A stretch of 27,559 bases of DNA from a virus. The notes beneath the pieces are model-generated. The model was not told where the DNA came from, searched no databases, and was given only the letters and a program-made list of their open reading frames with translations. A program made the translations under genes and the position numbers. The stretch is taken from IMG/VR virus record IMGVR_UViG_3300037961_000952, positions 1-27,559 of that record. One strand, written 5' to 3'. Below are positions 13,757 to 22,891 of the stretch, piece after piece. The stretch's first letter is position 1. The number at the start of each line of letters is the position of its first letter.

Positions 13757-15079
13757 ATGGAATTACATGATAAAATAATGCTCCCAGACCTCGGTAAAGA
13801 GGCTGTTTTGCGTTCAGTTAAAGAGGCTGAATATAATGCACTAGATGATATTATAGCTGAAAAGAACACATCTTTAGACTTCTATTACAATAGAAACTTA
13901 GATGATCATATATCGCAGTATTTTAGTTCAGAATCCTTATCTCAGATTCCTCCTGTGATCATGTCATTAGTTAAGAGGTTTGCTAAGAGTAGATTGATGT
14001 TACTTAAACAACCTGCTGAAAGATTTATTAATGGTGAGTTTAATGATTACTATGCTGAGAAAGCTCACAACTTAGATAGTAAAGTAAGAGAGTTTGGGGA
14101 ATTATCTTGGCTATTAGGTAGCTGTCATCTACAGAGTATGTATAATGAAAAGATGCAACGCATTGAATATAAATTGCATCCTATTGTAAAAGAGTATGTA
14201 TATGATGGTGAAGTATATGGCATGAGCTATGAGATACATAGAGATCATAATGGGGATAGGCAGTTCGTATTCTGGAGTAAGCCTATGGATGGTGAGCAGG
14301 GTATGCACTTCCGTTTCAAGTTAAATGGTGCAATGTTTCCGATAGGTAATAACATAGAAATGGTAAATCCTTATGATGTTATCCCTATTACTAAAGTAGA
14401 GTTCAATACAAACGCATACGATGTTACAAGGTGTGCTATTCATGCTAGTAACGCATGGACAGAGATAATGATAGCTACAAGGCTTATGATGGGTTCACCT
14501 GTGATTACAGGATTAGATTCAGAGATACCACCTTATATGAAGTTTGGTATTGATAGACTTATTGCACTTCCAGAAGGTGCTAATATGCAGTATGTAAGTC
14601 CTAATGCTAATCTGATCCAGATGATACAATCCGTAAAAGATTTAATTAATCAAGTAGGGCAGAATCATAGCTTAACAATTAGATGGGGTGAATCATCAGC
14701 ACCTCCAAGTGGTGAGGCATTAAAGATTCTATCTGTAGATAATATAGAAACCAGAGAGTCTGATATTCCAATCTTTAGAGACTTTGAGCATGAAAGATAT
14801 ATGATAGATAGGGAAGTGTTAAGAGTGCATGAGGGTGCTAATCTATCAGAGAATTACAGCGTAGACTATCCAGAGGTAGGGTTTCCTATGACATGGACAG
14901 AAGAACGCAACAAACTAGAGTTTCTGATGGAGCATAACCTTATTACTAGGGAAGAGCTTATTAGAAAGTTTAATCCAGATATAGATGAGGCTGAACTTGC
15001 TATGAAGATGCAAGAGTTAGAACCAGAGCAACCAGAGCAACCTGCTAACAAGTTATTAGAGGCATTACAGCGTGGCTAA
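13757..15079 (+). CDS. Portal protein
   Basis: 440 residues. Position directly after the terminase and the segment SAPPSGEALKIL (about 314-325), a hallmark of SPP1-type portals, identify it. The N-terminal third is helical (DHISQYFSSESLSQIPPVIM), the middle has beta-rich clip/wing parts (KLHPIVKEYVYDGEVYGMSY). The C-terminal tail is Glu/Pro-rich (EPEQPEQPANKLLEAL). It forms the dodecameric ring at one capsid vertex through which DNA enters. The end overlaps the MuF-like gene by 8 bases. The start is ATG 13757 after an AGG. Confidence 0.88.
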   Translation: MELHDKIMLPDLGKEAVLRSVKEAEYNALDDIIAEKNTSLDFYYNRNLDDHISQYFSSESLSQIPPVIMSLVKRFAKSRLMLLKQPAERFINGEFNDYYAEKAHNLDSKVREFGELSWLLGSCHLQSMYNEKMQRIEYKLHPIVKEYVYDGEVYGMSYEIHRDHNGDRQFVFWSKPMDGEQGMHFRFKLNGAMFPIGNNIEMVNPYDVIPITKVEFNTNAYDVTRCAIHASNAWTEIMIATRLMMGSPVITGLDSEIPPYMKFGIDRLIALPEGANMQYVSPNANLIQMIQSVKDLINQVGQNHSLTIRWGESSAPPSGEALKILSVDNIETRESDIPIFRDFEHERYMIDREVLRVHEGANLSENYSVDYPEVGFPMTWTEERNKLEFLMEHNLITREELIRKFNPDIDEAELAMKMQELEPEQPEQPANKLLEALQRG

Positions 15080-15842
15080 AGAAACAGCATCATTAGAATA
15101 TGCTAAAGCAGTAGAACGAGTACAGAAAGAGCTTGTAGAACAGATATTTGATCTACAAAAGCAGGGACTTAGTAAGAATGAGATTCTACTTGTATTACAG
15201 GGGTTGGATATGGAAGATATTATTCTTAACCAACTTAATCTAAATGCTGATATAGATAAGCTAATGCTAGAATATGAGAATGTATTAGGTGCTATGGAAA
15301 TGACAGGTGCAGTTACAGCAGAGTCCTTAACAGCCTTACAGCGTATAGATAGAAACTCATTTGCTAAACAAGCAGGGGTAATGGGTGAGCTTATTAAAAA
15401 GGAAGTAGCTAGGGGAATACTAGCAGGTGCTACTGAGAAAGAGATAGCAGATGGTATTTTAAGGGGTGCAGGTGGCGTTTTAAGACCAGATCAAGCAGAA
15501 ACCCTAGCTAATACTGCCTTAAATCAATTTGAGCGTAATGTAACAGTAGAGATGGCAGAACTTGATCCTGCTGATGCTAGTTATGTTTACTTAGGTGTTA
15601 TAGACCAAAAGACCAGAGATATATGTTTACTTATGGCTAGTGAAGGTTCAATGACCAGAGCAGAGATAGATGCTAAGTATCCTAATACATTTAGTAATGC
15701 AGGTGGATTTAATTGCAGACATAGATGGGCAAGAGAAACATCTAGATCAGAACAATTAATCAAACCAGATAAAGCATCATCACTTATAGATGATAAAAAA
15801 AGATTTAATCCTGTAACTGTAGAGGGTATAAAGGTTGGGTAA
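15072..15842 (+). CDS. MuF-like minor head protein
   Basis: 256 residues from GTG 15072, overlapping the portal. The C-terminal domain has the MuF/SPP1 gp7 signature: YLGVIDQKTRDICLLM (about 178-193), then GGFNCRHRW (about 215-223), where the Cys and His residues match the family. The N-terminal 170 residues are helical (LEYAKAVERVQKELVEQIFD). Such proteins sit in the head near the portal and may be ejected with DNA. No toxin or other effector domain is fused to it. Confidence 0.8.
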   Translation: MAKETASLEYAKAVERVQKELVEQIFDLQKQGLSKNEILLVLQGLDMEDIILNQLNLNADIDKLMLEYENVLGAMEMTGAVTAESLTALQRIDRNSFAKQAGVMGELIKKEVARGILAGATEKEIADGILRGAGGVLRPDQAETLANTALNQFERNVTVEMAELDPADASYVYLGVIDQKTRDICLLMASEGSMTRAEIDAKYPNTFSNAGGFNCRHRWARETSRSEQLIKPDKASSLIDDKKRFNPVTVEGIKVG

Positions 15843-16287
15843 ACTAGCTAACATACCAAGATTTGATAAGCAGTTCTGGAGAGAGGTGGGTAATGAAATC
15901 ACCGATGAGATACGAGTACAGACACAGAAGAAGGGTAAGGATGTATTCAACAAGAATTTTAAGTCATATAGTAGGGGATATGCAGAGCGTAAGCCTCGTA
16001 TAAGAAGAGGTAGTGGGGGTAATAAAGTAAATCTAACACTTACAGGTGATATGATGAATGGATTACAAGTAAGAGGATTTACTACAGATAGTGTAACAAT
16101 CGGATGGAGTGGTACAAATGCTAAGAAGATACAATGGAATGAGGATATGGGCAGAGCAGTAACTACATCTAGTAAACCACTTAGTAATAAGTCTATCAAG
16201 ATTGTACAGCAAGAGGCGAGGCAAAGAATTAAAAGAAATGCAGACAAAGAAACTGCAAAGCCTATCAACTTTAAAATAGGCAGATAG
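15835..16287 (+). CDS. Neck or virion morphogenesis protein
   Basis: 150 residues from TTG 15835, with GAGGG (about 15822) upstream, overlapping the MuF-like stop by 8 bases. The N-terminus is basic and helical (FDKQFWREVGNEITDEIRVQ). It is followed by a beta-rich part (LTLTGDMMNGLQVRGFTTDS, then VTIGWSGTNAKKIQWNEDMG). The pattern 'TGDMMNGL..., TIGW..., AKKIQWNEDMGR' recalls phage virion-morphogenesis (Mu gpG) and HK97 gp10-type tail-completion proteins. Their usual role is joining head and tail. The lysine/arginine-rich end may touch DNA. Confidence 0.55.
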   Translation: MGKLANIPRFDKQFWREVGNEITDEIRVQTQKKGKDVFNKNFKSYSRGYAERKPRIRRGSGGNKVNLTLTGDMMNGLQVRGFTTDSVTIGWSGTNAKKIQWNEDMGRAVTTSSKPLSNKSIKIVQQEARQRIKRNADKETAKPINFKIGR

Positions 16288-16310
16288 ATTTCATTAATAT
16301 GGAGGAAAAA

Positions 16311-16859
16311 ATGGAAGAACAAGTACAAGAGAGTGTACAAGAGTTGGCTACTGAAAGCCAGAACAATACAGACAATATAAGTGATCGTGAGTCTGAATTG
16401 TTGCGTGAGGTCATGCAAAAGAAAGAACGATTACAGAAAGCAGAATCTGAAATAGCTGAACTTAGGAAAGCTCAAGAGGCTGAGAGGCAGAAACAGTTAG
16501 AAGAAAATGAAGAGTGGAAAACACTCGCAGAAGAAAGAGCCAAACAGCTTAGTGAACTTACTCCTGTAGTGGATCAGTATAAAGCTGAACGCACAGCAGA
16601 GAAAGAGAAACTGCTTTCAGACTTCCCAGAAGAAGATAGGGAAGATTTTAAGGAATTGACTCTAACACAGCTTAGATCAGTTCATGGTAAGATAATTAAA
16701 ACAAAATCAAATATTCCAAGTGTAGATACATCAGATTCTACAGGGATGCAGGGTTATGCCACTTTAAAAGAGGCTGTAAAAGACCATGTATCTGGGAAGA
16801 TAGATAGAACCACTTATGAGCAAATTAAAGAAAAGTTCACATCTAGAATCGGTAGATAA
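16311..16859 (+). CDS. Scaffolding protein
   Basis: 182 residues from ATG 16311. ATG 16299 is in frame but its codons GGAGGAA form the ribosome site for 16311, so 16311 is preferred. The protein is almost all charged helix: Glu/Gln-rich N-terminus, then a long coiled coil (about 35-100) with KERLQKAESEIAELRKAQEA, and a small basic C-terminal domain (DRTTYEQIKEKFTSRIGR). This is the form of phage scaffolds, which guide capsid assembly through a basic C-terminus. It directly precedes the capsid genes. There is no protease motif. Confidence 0.8.
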   Translation: MEEQVQESVQELATESQNNTDNISDRESELLREVMQKKERLQKAESEIAELRKAQEAERQKQLEENEEWKTLAEERAKQLSELTPVVDQYKAERTAEKEKLLSDFPEEDREDFKELTLTQLRSVHGKIIKTKSNIPSVDTSDSTGMQGYATLKEAVKDHVSGKIDRTTYEQIKEKFTSRIGR

Positions 16860-17082
16860 TAACCCCACAACAGGCTTAGAGATTGAAGGGGATATTAAAT
16901 CTGCTATTACGAAAGATAGAGAGCATATCTATATGGTGGGAAATGAAGAAGTACCTTATGAGGAAGGCTTTAGAATGTCTGTAGGACAGCAAAAAGTACC
17001 ATTCTCTGATATAAGATCAACCTTCTCTCATATTTCACAAGATAAGTGGGATTCTATATTTGGAAGGAAGGAAAATAAATAA
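16816..17082 (+). CDS. Small protein between scaffold and capsid
   Basis: 88 residues if ATG 16816 is used, overlapping the scaffold gene by 44 bases. The ribosome site there is poor, and ATG 16933 (MVGNEEVPYEEG) would give a shorter form. The conserved-looking part is the end: EEGFRMSVGQQKVPFSDIRS, then FSHISQDKWDSIFGRKENK. The stop overlaps the major capsid ATG by one base (TAATG). The position suggests a head-related factor, such as a decoration or maturation protein, but no family was recognised. Confidence 0.6.
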   Translation: MSKLKKSSHLESVDNNPTTGLEIEGDIKSAITKDREHIYMVGNEEVPYEEGFRMSVGQQKVPFSDIRSTFSHISQDKWDSIFGRKENK

Positions 17083-17942
17083 TGGCAACAGGAGATAGTG
17101 GCAATTACGCAGGTAGCCTTTTAGAGGTTATCGAGGCAGAGGCTATTCTTAAATTTAGTGAGGCAAGTGTATCTGTGCCTTTGGTTTCTCAGAAGAGTGA
17201 GCCAAAAGCTGATCAGATTACTTTCATCGCTTATAACGCAGGTTCTAACACAGTAACATCAGCAGATGTGGCTAACACAGCAGAGGGTACAGTTACCCCA
17301 TCTACAGCATTGGATTCTGAAAAGAAAACAATCACTCTAGATATGTATAGTGTTATGCTACCTATCTATGATGAGGCTAAGTTATCAAACGCTGATGATG
17401 TATATGCTAACGCAGGTGCATTAGCAGGTAATGCAATGGCATCTAAGTTAGATTCATTAGTAAATGCACTTTACGATGGTTTTTCAAACGCTGTAGGTGG
17501 TGCATCAACTACTATTGATGTAGATGACTTATTCCAATGTTTAGCAAAGCTAAAAGAGAACTCTGCTCCTGGACAACCAAATGCTGTTCTTGATCCTAGA
17601 CAGATATGGGGAACTTATGGTATCCATAATGACCTTATTACACAGGCTCAGTTTGCAGGTTCTGGAATACAGGATGAGGGTGCTAGAAGTGGTTTTGTAA
17701 GCAGAATTGCAGGTATTGGCATCCATAGCTCACCAGAGTTTACAGTAGCATCAAATGCTGTAAAAGGTGGGGTATTCGTACCAGAGGCTCTAGGGTTTGG
17801 TTATGCAGGTGAAATGATGAGAGTTGAAGAGTACAGGGAAGGTTCTTTCCTACGCTCTAACATCGTTGTATCTAGTTTCTGTGGTGCTACAGAAATCATA
17901 GATGGCTATGGTGTTGAAATGCACTCACAGGTTACTTCTTAA
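17082..17942 (+). CDS. Major capsid protein
   Basis: 286 residues with AGGAAGG before ATG 17082. Order (terminase, portal, MuF, scaffold, capsid) and sequence fit the HK97-fold capsid: acidic N-terminal arm (SLLEVIEAEAILKFSEASVS), an E-loop region rich in Thr/Ala (about 50-80), the spine helix (AMASKLDSLVNALYDGFSNA), and a C-terminal A/P domain ending VEMHSQVTS. The region at about 150-225 (VLDPRQIWGTYGIHNDLITQ) is typical of coat proteins of this group. It is short for an uncleaved capsid protein, consistent with having a separate scaffold. Confidence 0.85.
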   Translation: MATGDSGNYAGSLLEVIEAEAILKFSEASVSVPLVSQKSEPKADQITFIAYNAGSNTVTSADVANTAEGTVTPSTALDSEKKTITLDMYSVMLPIYDEAKLSNADDVYANAGALAGNAMASKLDSLVNALYDGFSNAVGGASTTIDVDDLFQCLAKLKENSAPGQPNAVLDPRQIWGTYGIHNDLITQAQFAGSGIQDEGARSGFVSRIAGIGIHSSPEFTVASNAVKGGVFVPEALGFGYAGEMMRVEEYREGSFLRSNIVVSSFCGATEIIDGYGVEMHSQVTS

Positions 17943-17959
17943 TAGCTAATCAATAATAT

Positions 17960-17981
17960 GGGGGGTGGGCAACTGCCCCCC
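17960..17981 (+). terminator. GC-rich hairpin after the capsid gene (attenuator or processing site)
   Basis: Six G (17960-17965), T, GGGC, AACT, then G and six C (17976-17981) can pair as GGGC/GCCC plus three further G-C pairs with one bulge. The loop is AACT. No T-run follows, so full termination is doubtful; reduced read-through or RNA stabilisation is more likely. Confidence 0.5.
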
Positions 17982-18003
17982 TACTTAAAACAAAAGATTT
18001 AAT

Positions 18004-21000
18004 ATGCCAGAAAGTATAAATAGTAAATTAAAAGAACAATATGATCACGATGATAGTGGGGGATCGTTAGACACTAATCTAGGGGATTTTTTAGATTCTG
18101 AAGGTGCATCTGGTACTTCCAATAACTCTAAATGGAGGAATTGGGCATCTGGTACAGGCACTAGCTTAAATACAAGACTATTCCACAAGCATGGTGGTTC
18201 TGGCTCATTTATGACCAGATGGAAGAATTGGATAGCATTTAGTTCAACTCATTCCTTCAATTTCGATGGTAATGATAATTATATAGAAGCACAGGATACA
18301 TTAGAAAGTGTTTTTCAAGCATCGTATTCTATTTCACTTTGGTTAAAAGCAGATGATGGACAACCATCTTCAGACCAATCTTTATTTGGAGTTAGAACAA
18401 GTGCTAATAGTTCAATAAACAATGTAGTAAGAGGTATGATAAAAACTAACGGAAAATTGTTTTTTACATACCAAGATGGTTTAAATGATGCTCCTGCAGA
18501 AACATATAGTGCTGTTTTTTCAGATGGTGCAACAGATTGGACTCATGTCGCTATAGTAGTTAGTGAAAGTGCAGACCAAATATATATATATGTAAATGGC
18601 TCTGTTCAAACTTTACATCCAACATATAATGGTGATACATCTGCTTTAACATTTAGTAATTTTGGAACAAGTAATAATTTTCCTATAGGTGGTAGAAATA
18701 ACTTGGGAACAGTTGGGCAGTTTTTTAGTGGTAAAATTGACGAAGTTGCAATCTGGGATACTGCTTTAAGTGCCTCAGATGTTACTTCTATATACAACAA
18801 TGGTAAGGTAATTGATCTTAGTAAATCAGCATCATACGGAACGGACAGGACAGGTAATTTAAAACTCTGGTTACGCTGTGGAGACAAAGCAGAACCAGAA
18901 TCTACTACTGCAATCGCAAGACAGGACTTCTATACAGACTTTGATGGTACGGATGATTATGTGAGCATAGCAGATGATAATTCTTTAGACCAAACTTCAG
19001 CTTTAACGATTGTTTGTTGGGCAAAAAATGCTAATTCTGGTTTAAGTGCAACTGAATTACTTGTAGCTAAATATACATCTACAGGTTCTGATAATCGCTC
19101 TTATGCTTTTGAAATAAACTCAAGCGAAAAATTAGTTTTTACTGCATCGGCTGATGGTACAAGTTCATTAGGTACACAAACATCAGATAGTGCTTTATCT
19201 ACTATAAATGAATGGCATCATTATGCTGTTACATTTAGTTCTGGTACTTGCAAACTTTTTCAAGATGGAGTAGAAATAGCATCTACAGCATCAAATATGC
19301 CATCATCTATATATGCAGGAGCATCAACACTACTTATAGGTGCAATTAATACAGGAACATTAAATTGGGAAGGTGCAATATCAAATGTAAGTGTATATCA
19401 AACAGCACTCGATGCTCAAACCATTTCACAGATGGCAAAGAGCAGATTCACCCCCATGAGAGACAATCGCTTTTCTGTAGTTTCTCTGGATGGAACAAAC
19501 GACTTCATTGATTGTGGTAATGATTCAAGTCTACAATTTAGTGGTAGTTTTTCTATTGGATGTTGGTTTAGAACAACTGATGCAACTGCAACTAATGAAA
19601 TATTAATATCCAAATCAGATGATGGTGTAAGTGCAGGTTGGTTAATTAGATTAAATAGTAGTAGAAAATTAGATTTTACCTATACTAATTCAGCAAGTGG
19701 TGGGGTGGGTGCTACAATAAGTGATACAGGAAGTGTTGTAAATGATGGGCAATGGTATCATGTAATGTTTGTACATGAGTCGGGAGTAGGTAATAGAGCT
19801 TATAAAAATGGTGTATTAGTTGGAAGTAATTCTACAGGAACAGACCTCGGAAGTCATACACCAAACTTCCACATAGGAAATCAAGATTATACTACTGCAA
19901 GAGCATTAGCCTGTGATGTGAGTTCAGCATCAGCATATAATGTAGCTAAGTCTACAGAAGAAGTTTACGCTATCTATCAGCAAGGTATCACTTATGATGA
20001 ATCTTCACTTAATGGTATAGTTGGCTATTGGAGAATGGGAGATGGAACAGGTGATACTTTTAAATACATATTAGACCAAAGTTCTAATAGTAATAATGGT
20101 GCTATGACAAATATGACTCGGAGCGATATATCTGAGCAAATGGTAGCAGGATATGATTTAGGTGCATTTACTAATAGTACAGAATCAACATTAGAAAATG
20201 TATATAATTCTGATATGAGTTTATCTACAACACCAAGTTTTAACGGAGTTGATTTTTCATATTATAGTAACACTTCATCAGCACAAGAAACAAGCACCAT
20301 AGGTGGCAGAACAAATGTATGGAAAATTGTTACAGCCTCTGATGATACTTATTCTGCTGTGAGATTTATTCCTAATCCAAATCAAGATATTTCTAATAAG
20401 CAGTTTAATATAAGTGTAAAAGTATATATACCATCAACTGATGGAGTGCCAAGTGTAAGGCTTAGATATGTTTATGACTCTGGTGGTAATAATACAATAA
20501 TCGCAACAACTACAACAACAGATGAATGGGTAACCTTATCAACAAGTAGTCCTGTAACGATTGCAGATTATAATGGTTGGTCTTTAAATATTGAATTTGT
20601 ATCAAGTGGTGTAGCAAATAAAATATGCTATATTGATGATTTCTCTATTACTTCAGTCCTACAATCAGAAGTATCAGACTCTTACCCTGCCATCATAGAT
20701 GTAAATGAGCCTGTGTTGGGAGTTGACCAAGTTACTAACGGAACTTTTGATGCAGATTCTAATTGGACAAAAGGGACAGGATGGAGTATAGGTAGTGGAG
20801 TAGCAAGTTGTGATGGTACGCAGACAGGTAATACAGGCTTAATACAACAAGGTACTATTTCTGGAGCAAATTTAGATTTTGAAGTAGGAAAAACTTATAA
20901 AATTACTTTTGATGTAACAACCACAGCAGGAGCAATAACTTATATAGAAATCGGTGGTACAACAGAACATACTGATGTTCCTGCATCAGATAGTACAGCT

Positions 21001-21933
21001 ACGAGATACATACAAGCCTCAAGCACTAATGATAGATTAACTATAGCAGGAAATTCTTCATTTGTAGGTACAGTTGATAATGTAGTAGTTAAAGAAGTAC
21101 ATGGCAATGTCGGCACAATGACAAATCAAGACTCAAGTGATTTAGTCTATTCCTCAGTTCTACCTGACCAATCCTTTCTCACAGGAGTAAACTCTGCGTA
21201 TAACTTTATAGACTTGGATGGTACAAATGAATATATAGATTGTGGTGATATTAACGAAATAGATGGTGCAAGTGCTTTATCTATATCAGCTTGGATAAAA
21301 TGCGATGTAACCTCTGGTGCTCATGTTATAGTAAGTAAATACTCATCATCAAGCGTAAGAACAGAACTTATTATAAGCAGTAATGTATTATATATGGCTT
21401 TTGGAGCTACAAATGGTAATTTTTCATTTACAAGTACAGATTGGAATCATGTAGCTATGGTCTTTGATGGCTCTGGTACAGGAAACACAGGAAGATTAAA
21501 AATATATTTAAATGGAGAAAATCAAACATTAAGCTATACTGGTACTATTGGTACTACCACACCAGACACAGGTACTAATGTTTTAAAAATAGGTAATAGG
21601 ACATCTCATCATTTTGATGGAGCAATGGGGCAAGTATCTATTTTTAACAAATCACTTTCAGCAACAGAAGTATCTGCAATTTACACAGCAGGTCGCCATT
21701 CTAATCTACTTGATAGCTACTCAGATAATTTAGTTGGTTATTGGGCAATGAGTGCTTTAGATGCTAAAACAGGATTAAGTGATGTGGGTGATGGTACTAT
21801 CTACGATAGAAGTGGAAACTCAAATCATGGTACTGCTACCAATACAGAATCAGCAGATTTAAAAAGTTCACCAAACGCAGAAAGCAATGGCTATGCAAAA
21901 GGTGATACTAATCGTTCAACAACAACACCTTAG
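18004..21933 (+). CDS. Large LamG-repeat adhesin (capsid or tail fibre candidate)
   Basis: 1309 residues. Four LamG/concanavalin-like domains begin near residues 80, 308, 491 and 1067, each marked by a DG(N/T)xxYI-type opening (FDGNDNYIEA, FDGTDDYVSI, LDGTNDFIDCG, LDGTNEYIDCG) and later W-H-H/V strands. Between the third and fourth lie two beta-sandwich modules resembling carbohydrate-binding domains (about 729-895 and 909-1038, VTNGTFDADSNWTKGTGWS). The first 75 residues are different (TRLFHKHGGSGSFMTRWKNW) and may anchor it to the virion. It follows the capsid gene rather than the tail, so a head-surface adhesin is possible. LamG domains bind glycans or proteins. The ribosome site is weak. 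Confidence 0.85.
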   Translation: MPESINSKLKEQYDHDDSGGSLDTNLGDFLDSEGASGTSNNSKWRNWASGTGTSLNTRLFHKHGGSGSFMTRWKNWIAFSSTHSFNFDGNDNYIEAQDTLESVFQASYSISLWLKADDGQPSSDQSLFGVRTSANSSINNVVRGMIKTNGKLFFTYQDGLNDAPAETYSAVFSDGATDWTHVAIVVSESADQIYIYVNGSVQTLHPTYNGDTSALTFSNFGTSNNFPIGGRNNLGTVGQFFSGKIDEVAIWDTALSASDVTSIYNNGKVIDLSKSASYGTDRTGNLKLWLRCGDKAEPESTTAIARQDFYTDFDGTDDYVSIADDNSLDQTSALTIVCWAKNANSGLSATELLVAKYTSTGSDNRSYAFEINSSEKLVFTASADGTSSLGTQTSDSALSTINEWHHYAVTFSSGTCKLFQDGVEIASTASNMPSSIYAGASTLLIGAINTGTLNWEGAISNVSVYQTALDAQTISQMAKSRFTPMRDNRFSVVSLDGTNDFIDCGNDSSLQFSGSFSIGCWFRTTDATATNEILISKSDDGVSAGWLIRLNSSRKLDFTYTNSASGGVGATISDTGSVVNDGQWYHVMFVHESGVGNRAYKNGVLVGSNSTGTDLGSHTPNFHIGNQDYTTARALACDVSSASAYNVAKSTEEVYAIYQQGITYDESSLNGIVGYWRMGDGTGDTFKYILDQSSNSNNGAMTNMTRSDISEQMVAGYDLGAFTNSTESTLENVYNSDMSLSTTPSFNGVDFSYYSNTSSAQETSTIGGRTNVWKIVTASDDTYSAVRFIPNPNQDISNKQFNISVKVYIPSTDGVPSVRLRYVYDSGGNNTIIATTTTTDEWVTLSTSSPVTIADYNGWSLNIEFVSSGVANKICYIDDFSITSVLQSEVSDSYPAIIDVNEPVLGVDQVTNGTFDADSNWTKGTGWSIGSGVASCDGTQTGNTGLIQQGTISGANLDFEVGKTYKITFDVTTTAGAITYIEIGGTTEHTDVPASDSTATRYIQASSTNDRLTIAGNSSFVGTVDNVVVKEVHGNVGTMTNQDSSDLVYSSVLPDQSFLTGVNSAYNFIDLDGTNEYIDCGDINEIDGASALSISAWIKCDVTSGAHVIVSKYSSSSVRTELIISSNVLYMAFGATNGNFSFTSTDWNHVAMVFDGSGTGNTGRLKIYLNGENQTLSYTGTIGTTTPDTGTNVLKIGNRTSHHFDGAMGQVSIFNKSLSATEVSAIYTAGRHSNLLDSYSDNLVGYWAMSALDAKTGLSDVGDGTIYDRSGNSNHGTATNTESADLKSSPNAESNGYAKGDTNRSTTTP

Positions 21934-21942
21934 AGGAAAATT

Positions 21943-22371
21943 ATGAGTGAAGAAGTAACAAACAGATGGTCAGATGACTATAGTGGTAGATGGTCGCACA
22001 GGGCATATATGATCGTGCCTGTAGCTGATATTGATTCAGCAGATGCACCTACAGACTCAAATACAGTAGCACAGATAAAAGCATGGATGGATAGCTATGG
22101 CTATGAATATACCTCAGATATGAGCAAATCAGAGCTATTAGGAGCTATCCCTGTATCTAATGCCTTTATAGCTAATGCAATACAATCAAGCAAAGAAACG
22201 CTTAGAAAGAACAACGGAGATGAGGGTGATAGTTCTAAAGCATTATTAAAGTTTCCTTGTGATAATGATGCAGACAATGATCCTGCCATGTTTAGCTCTT
22301 ATGATAAATACTCTCACGCACAGATAATGGATATTTTATCTGGTGATGAGTGGAGTTCATCTATTGAGTAA
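21943..22371 (+). CDS. Unknown protein with a HeH/LEM-like helix pair
   Basis: 142 acidic residues with AGAGGAAAA before ATG 21943. The segment IKAWMDSYGYEYTSDMSKSE, then LLGAI (about 45-69) matches the helix-extension-helix plan of HeH/LEM/SAP-type folds. The N-terminus has WSDDYSGRWSHRAYMIVPVA. The C-terminus has a Asp/Asn-rich stretch (FPCDNDADNDPAMFSSYDKY). It follows the adhesin by nine bases and may be an accessory to it, for example a chaperone or a fibre partner. Function is not known. Confidence 0.6.
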   Translation: MSEEVTNRWSDDYSGRWSHRAYMIVPVADIDSADAPTDSNTVAQIKAWMDSYGYEYTSDMSKSELLGAIPVSNAFIANAIQSSKETLRKNNGDEGDSSKALLKFPCDNDADNDPAMFSSYDKYSHAQIMDILSGDEWSSSIE

Positions 22372-22372
22372 T

Positions 22373-22891
22373 ATGTGCAGTTGTATTTATAATTGTATTT
22401 GCAGTAAAAAGGGTAATAGTCTTGCTGAGTTCGCAGTTACTATGGCTATCATGGCTACTTTGGCAACTACCTCTGCTCCTGCTTTTAGTCGTATCGGTGA
22501 GGGAGCTAAAGCTAAACAAACTAAGGCTAATCTGGAGAAAATAGTTAAAGCATCCCAGATGTGGTACAATCAACAGGTAGAAATAAATGGCATGGGAAAA
22601 TTCCCTTCACAGCCTCATAGAACAGTAAGCATAGGTGAGGTCAATGATTACAATAATAATCGCAGAATAGAGGTAAATGAGGTGTTAGAAGGTACTTATG
22701 TGCCTGTATTTAGTGATACTAGCTTTCTGCATTTATTTGATAATGACACAATCAGATCACCTTACCAAGATGGTAGATATTTATATGCTATTGTAGGGGG
22801 TTCTGGAACAGGGAACAATATAGTAAGTCCTATCTTTGTTGTAGTGGATCAAGAAAACCCAGAAGATTTTTATAAGTATTACAAGCCATGA
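22373..22891 (+). CDS. Type IV pilin / pseudopilin-like protein
   Basis: 172 residues from ATG 22373, two bases after the previous stop; GTG 22343 and ATG 22346 are in frame upstream. The leader is MCSCIYNCICSKKG, then NSLAEFAVTMAIMATLATTS. This is a class III signal: Gly before the cut, Glu at mature position 5 and an unbroken hydrophobic helix. A long helix follows (GAKAKQTKANLEKIVKASQM) and a beta-rich C-terminal part (YLYAIVGGSGTGNNIVSPIF), as in GspG-type pseudopilins. The host prepilin peptidase could process it. Four Cys in the leader are unusual. Roles may include interference with host pili or a virion/membrane function. Confidence 0.75.
   Translation: MCSCIYNCICSKKGNSLAEFAVTMAIMATLATTSAPAFSRIGEGAKAKQTKANLEKIVKASQMWYNQQVEINGMGKFPSQPHRTVSIGEVNDYNNNRRIEVNEVLEGTYVPVFSDTSFLHLFDNDTIRSPYQDGRYLYAIVGGSGTGNNIVSPIFVVVDQENPEDFYKYYKP

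Noticed and set aside
15780-16418. Reverse-strand frame of 212 residues with hydrophobic stretches
   Set aside because: It runs antisense to the MuF-like and neck genes and the scaffold start; its hydrophobic character comes from complementing charged codons. No ribosome site was seen.
17960-17981. Full intrinsic terminator after the capsid gene
   Set aside because: The hairpin is strong but no T-run follows, and the adhesin gene directly downstream has no evident promoter, so read-through is expected.
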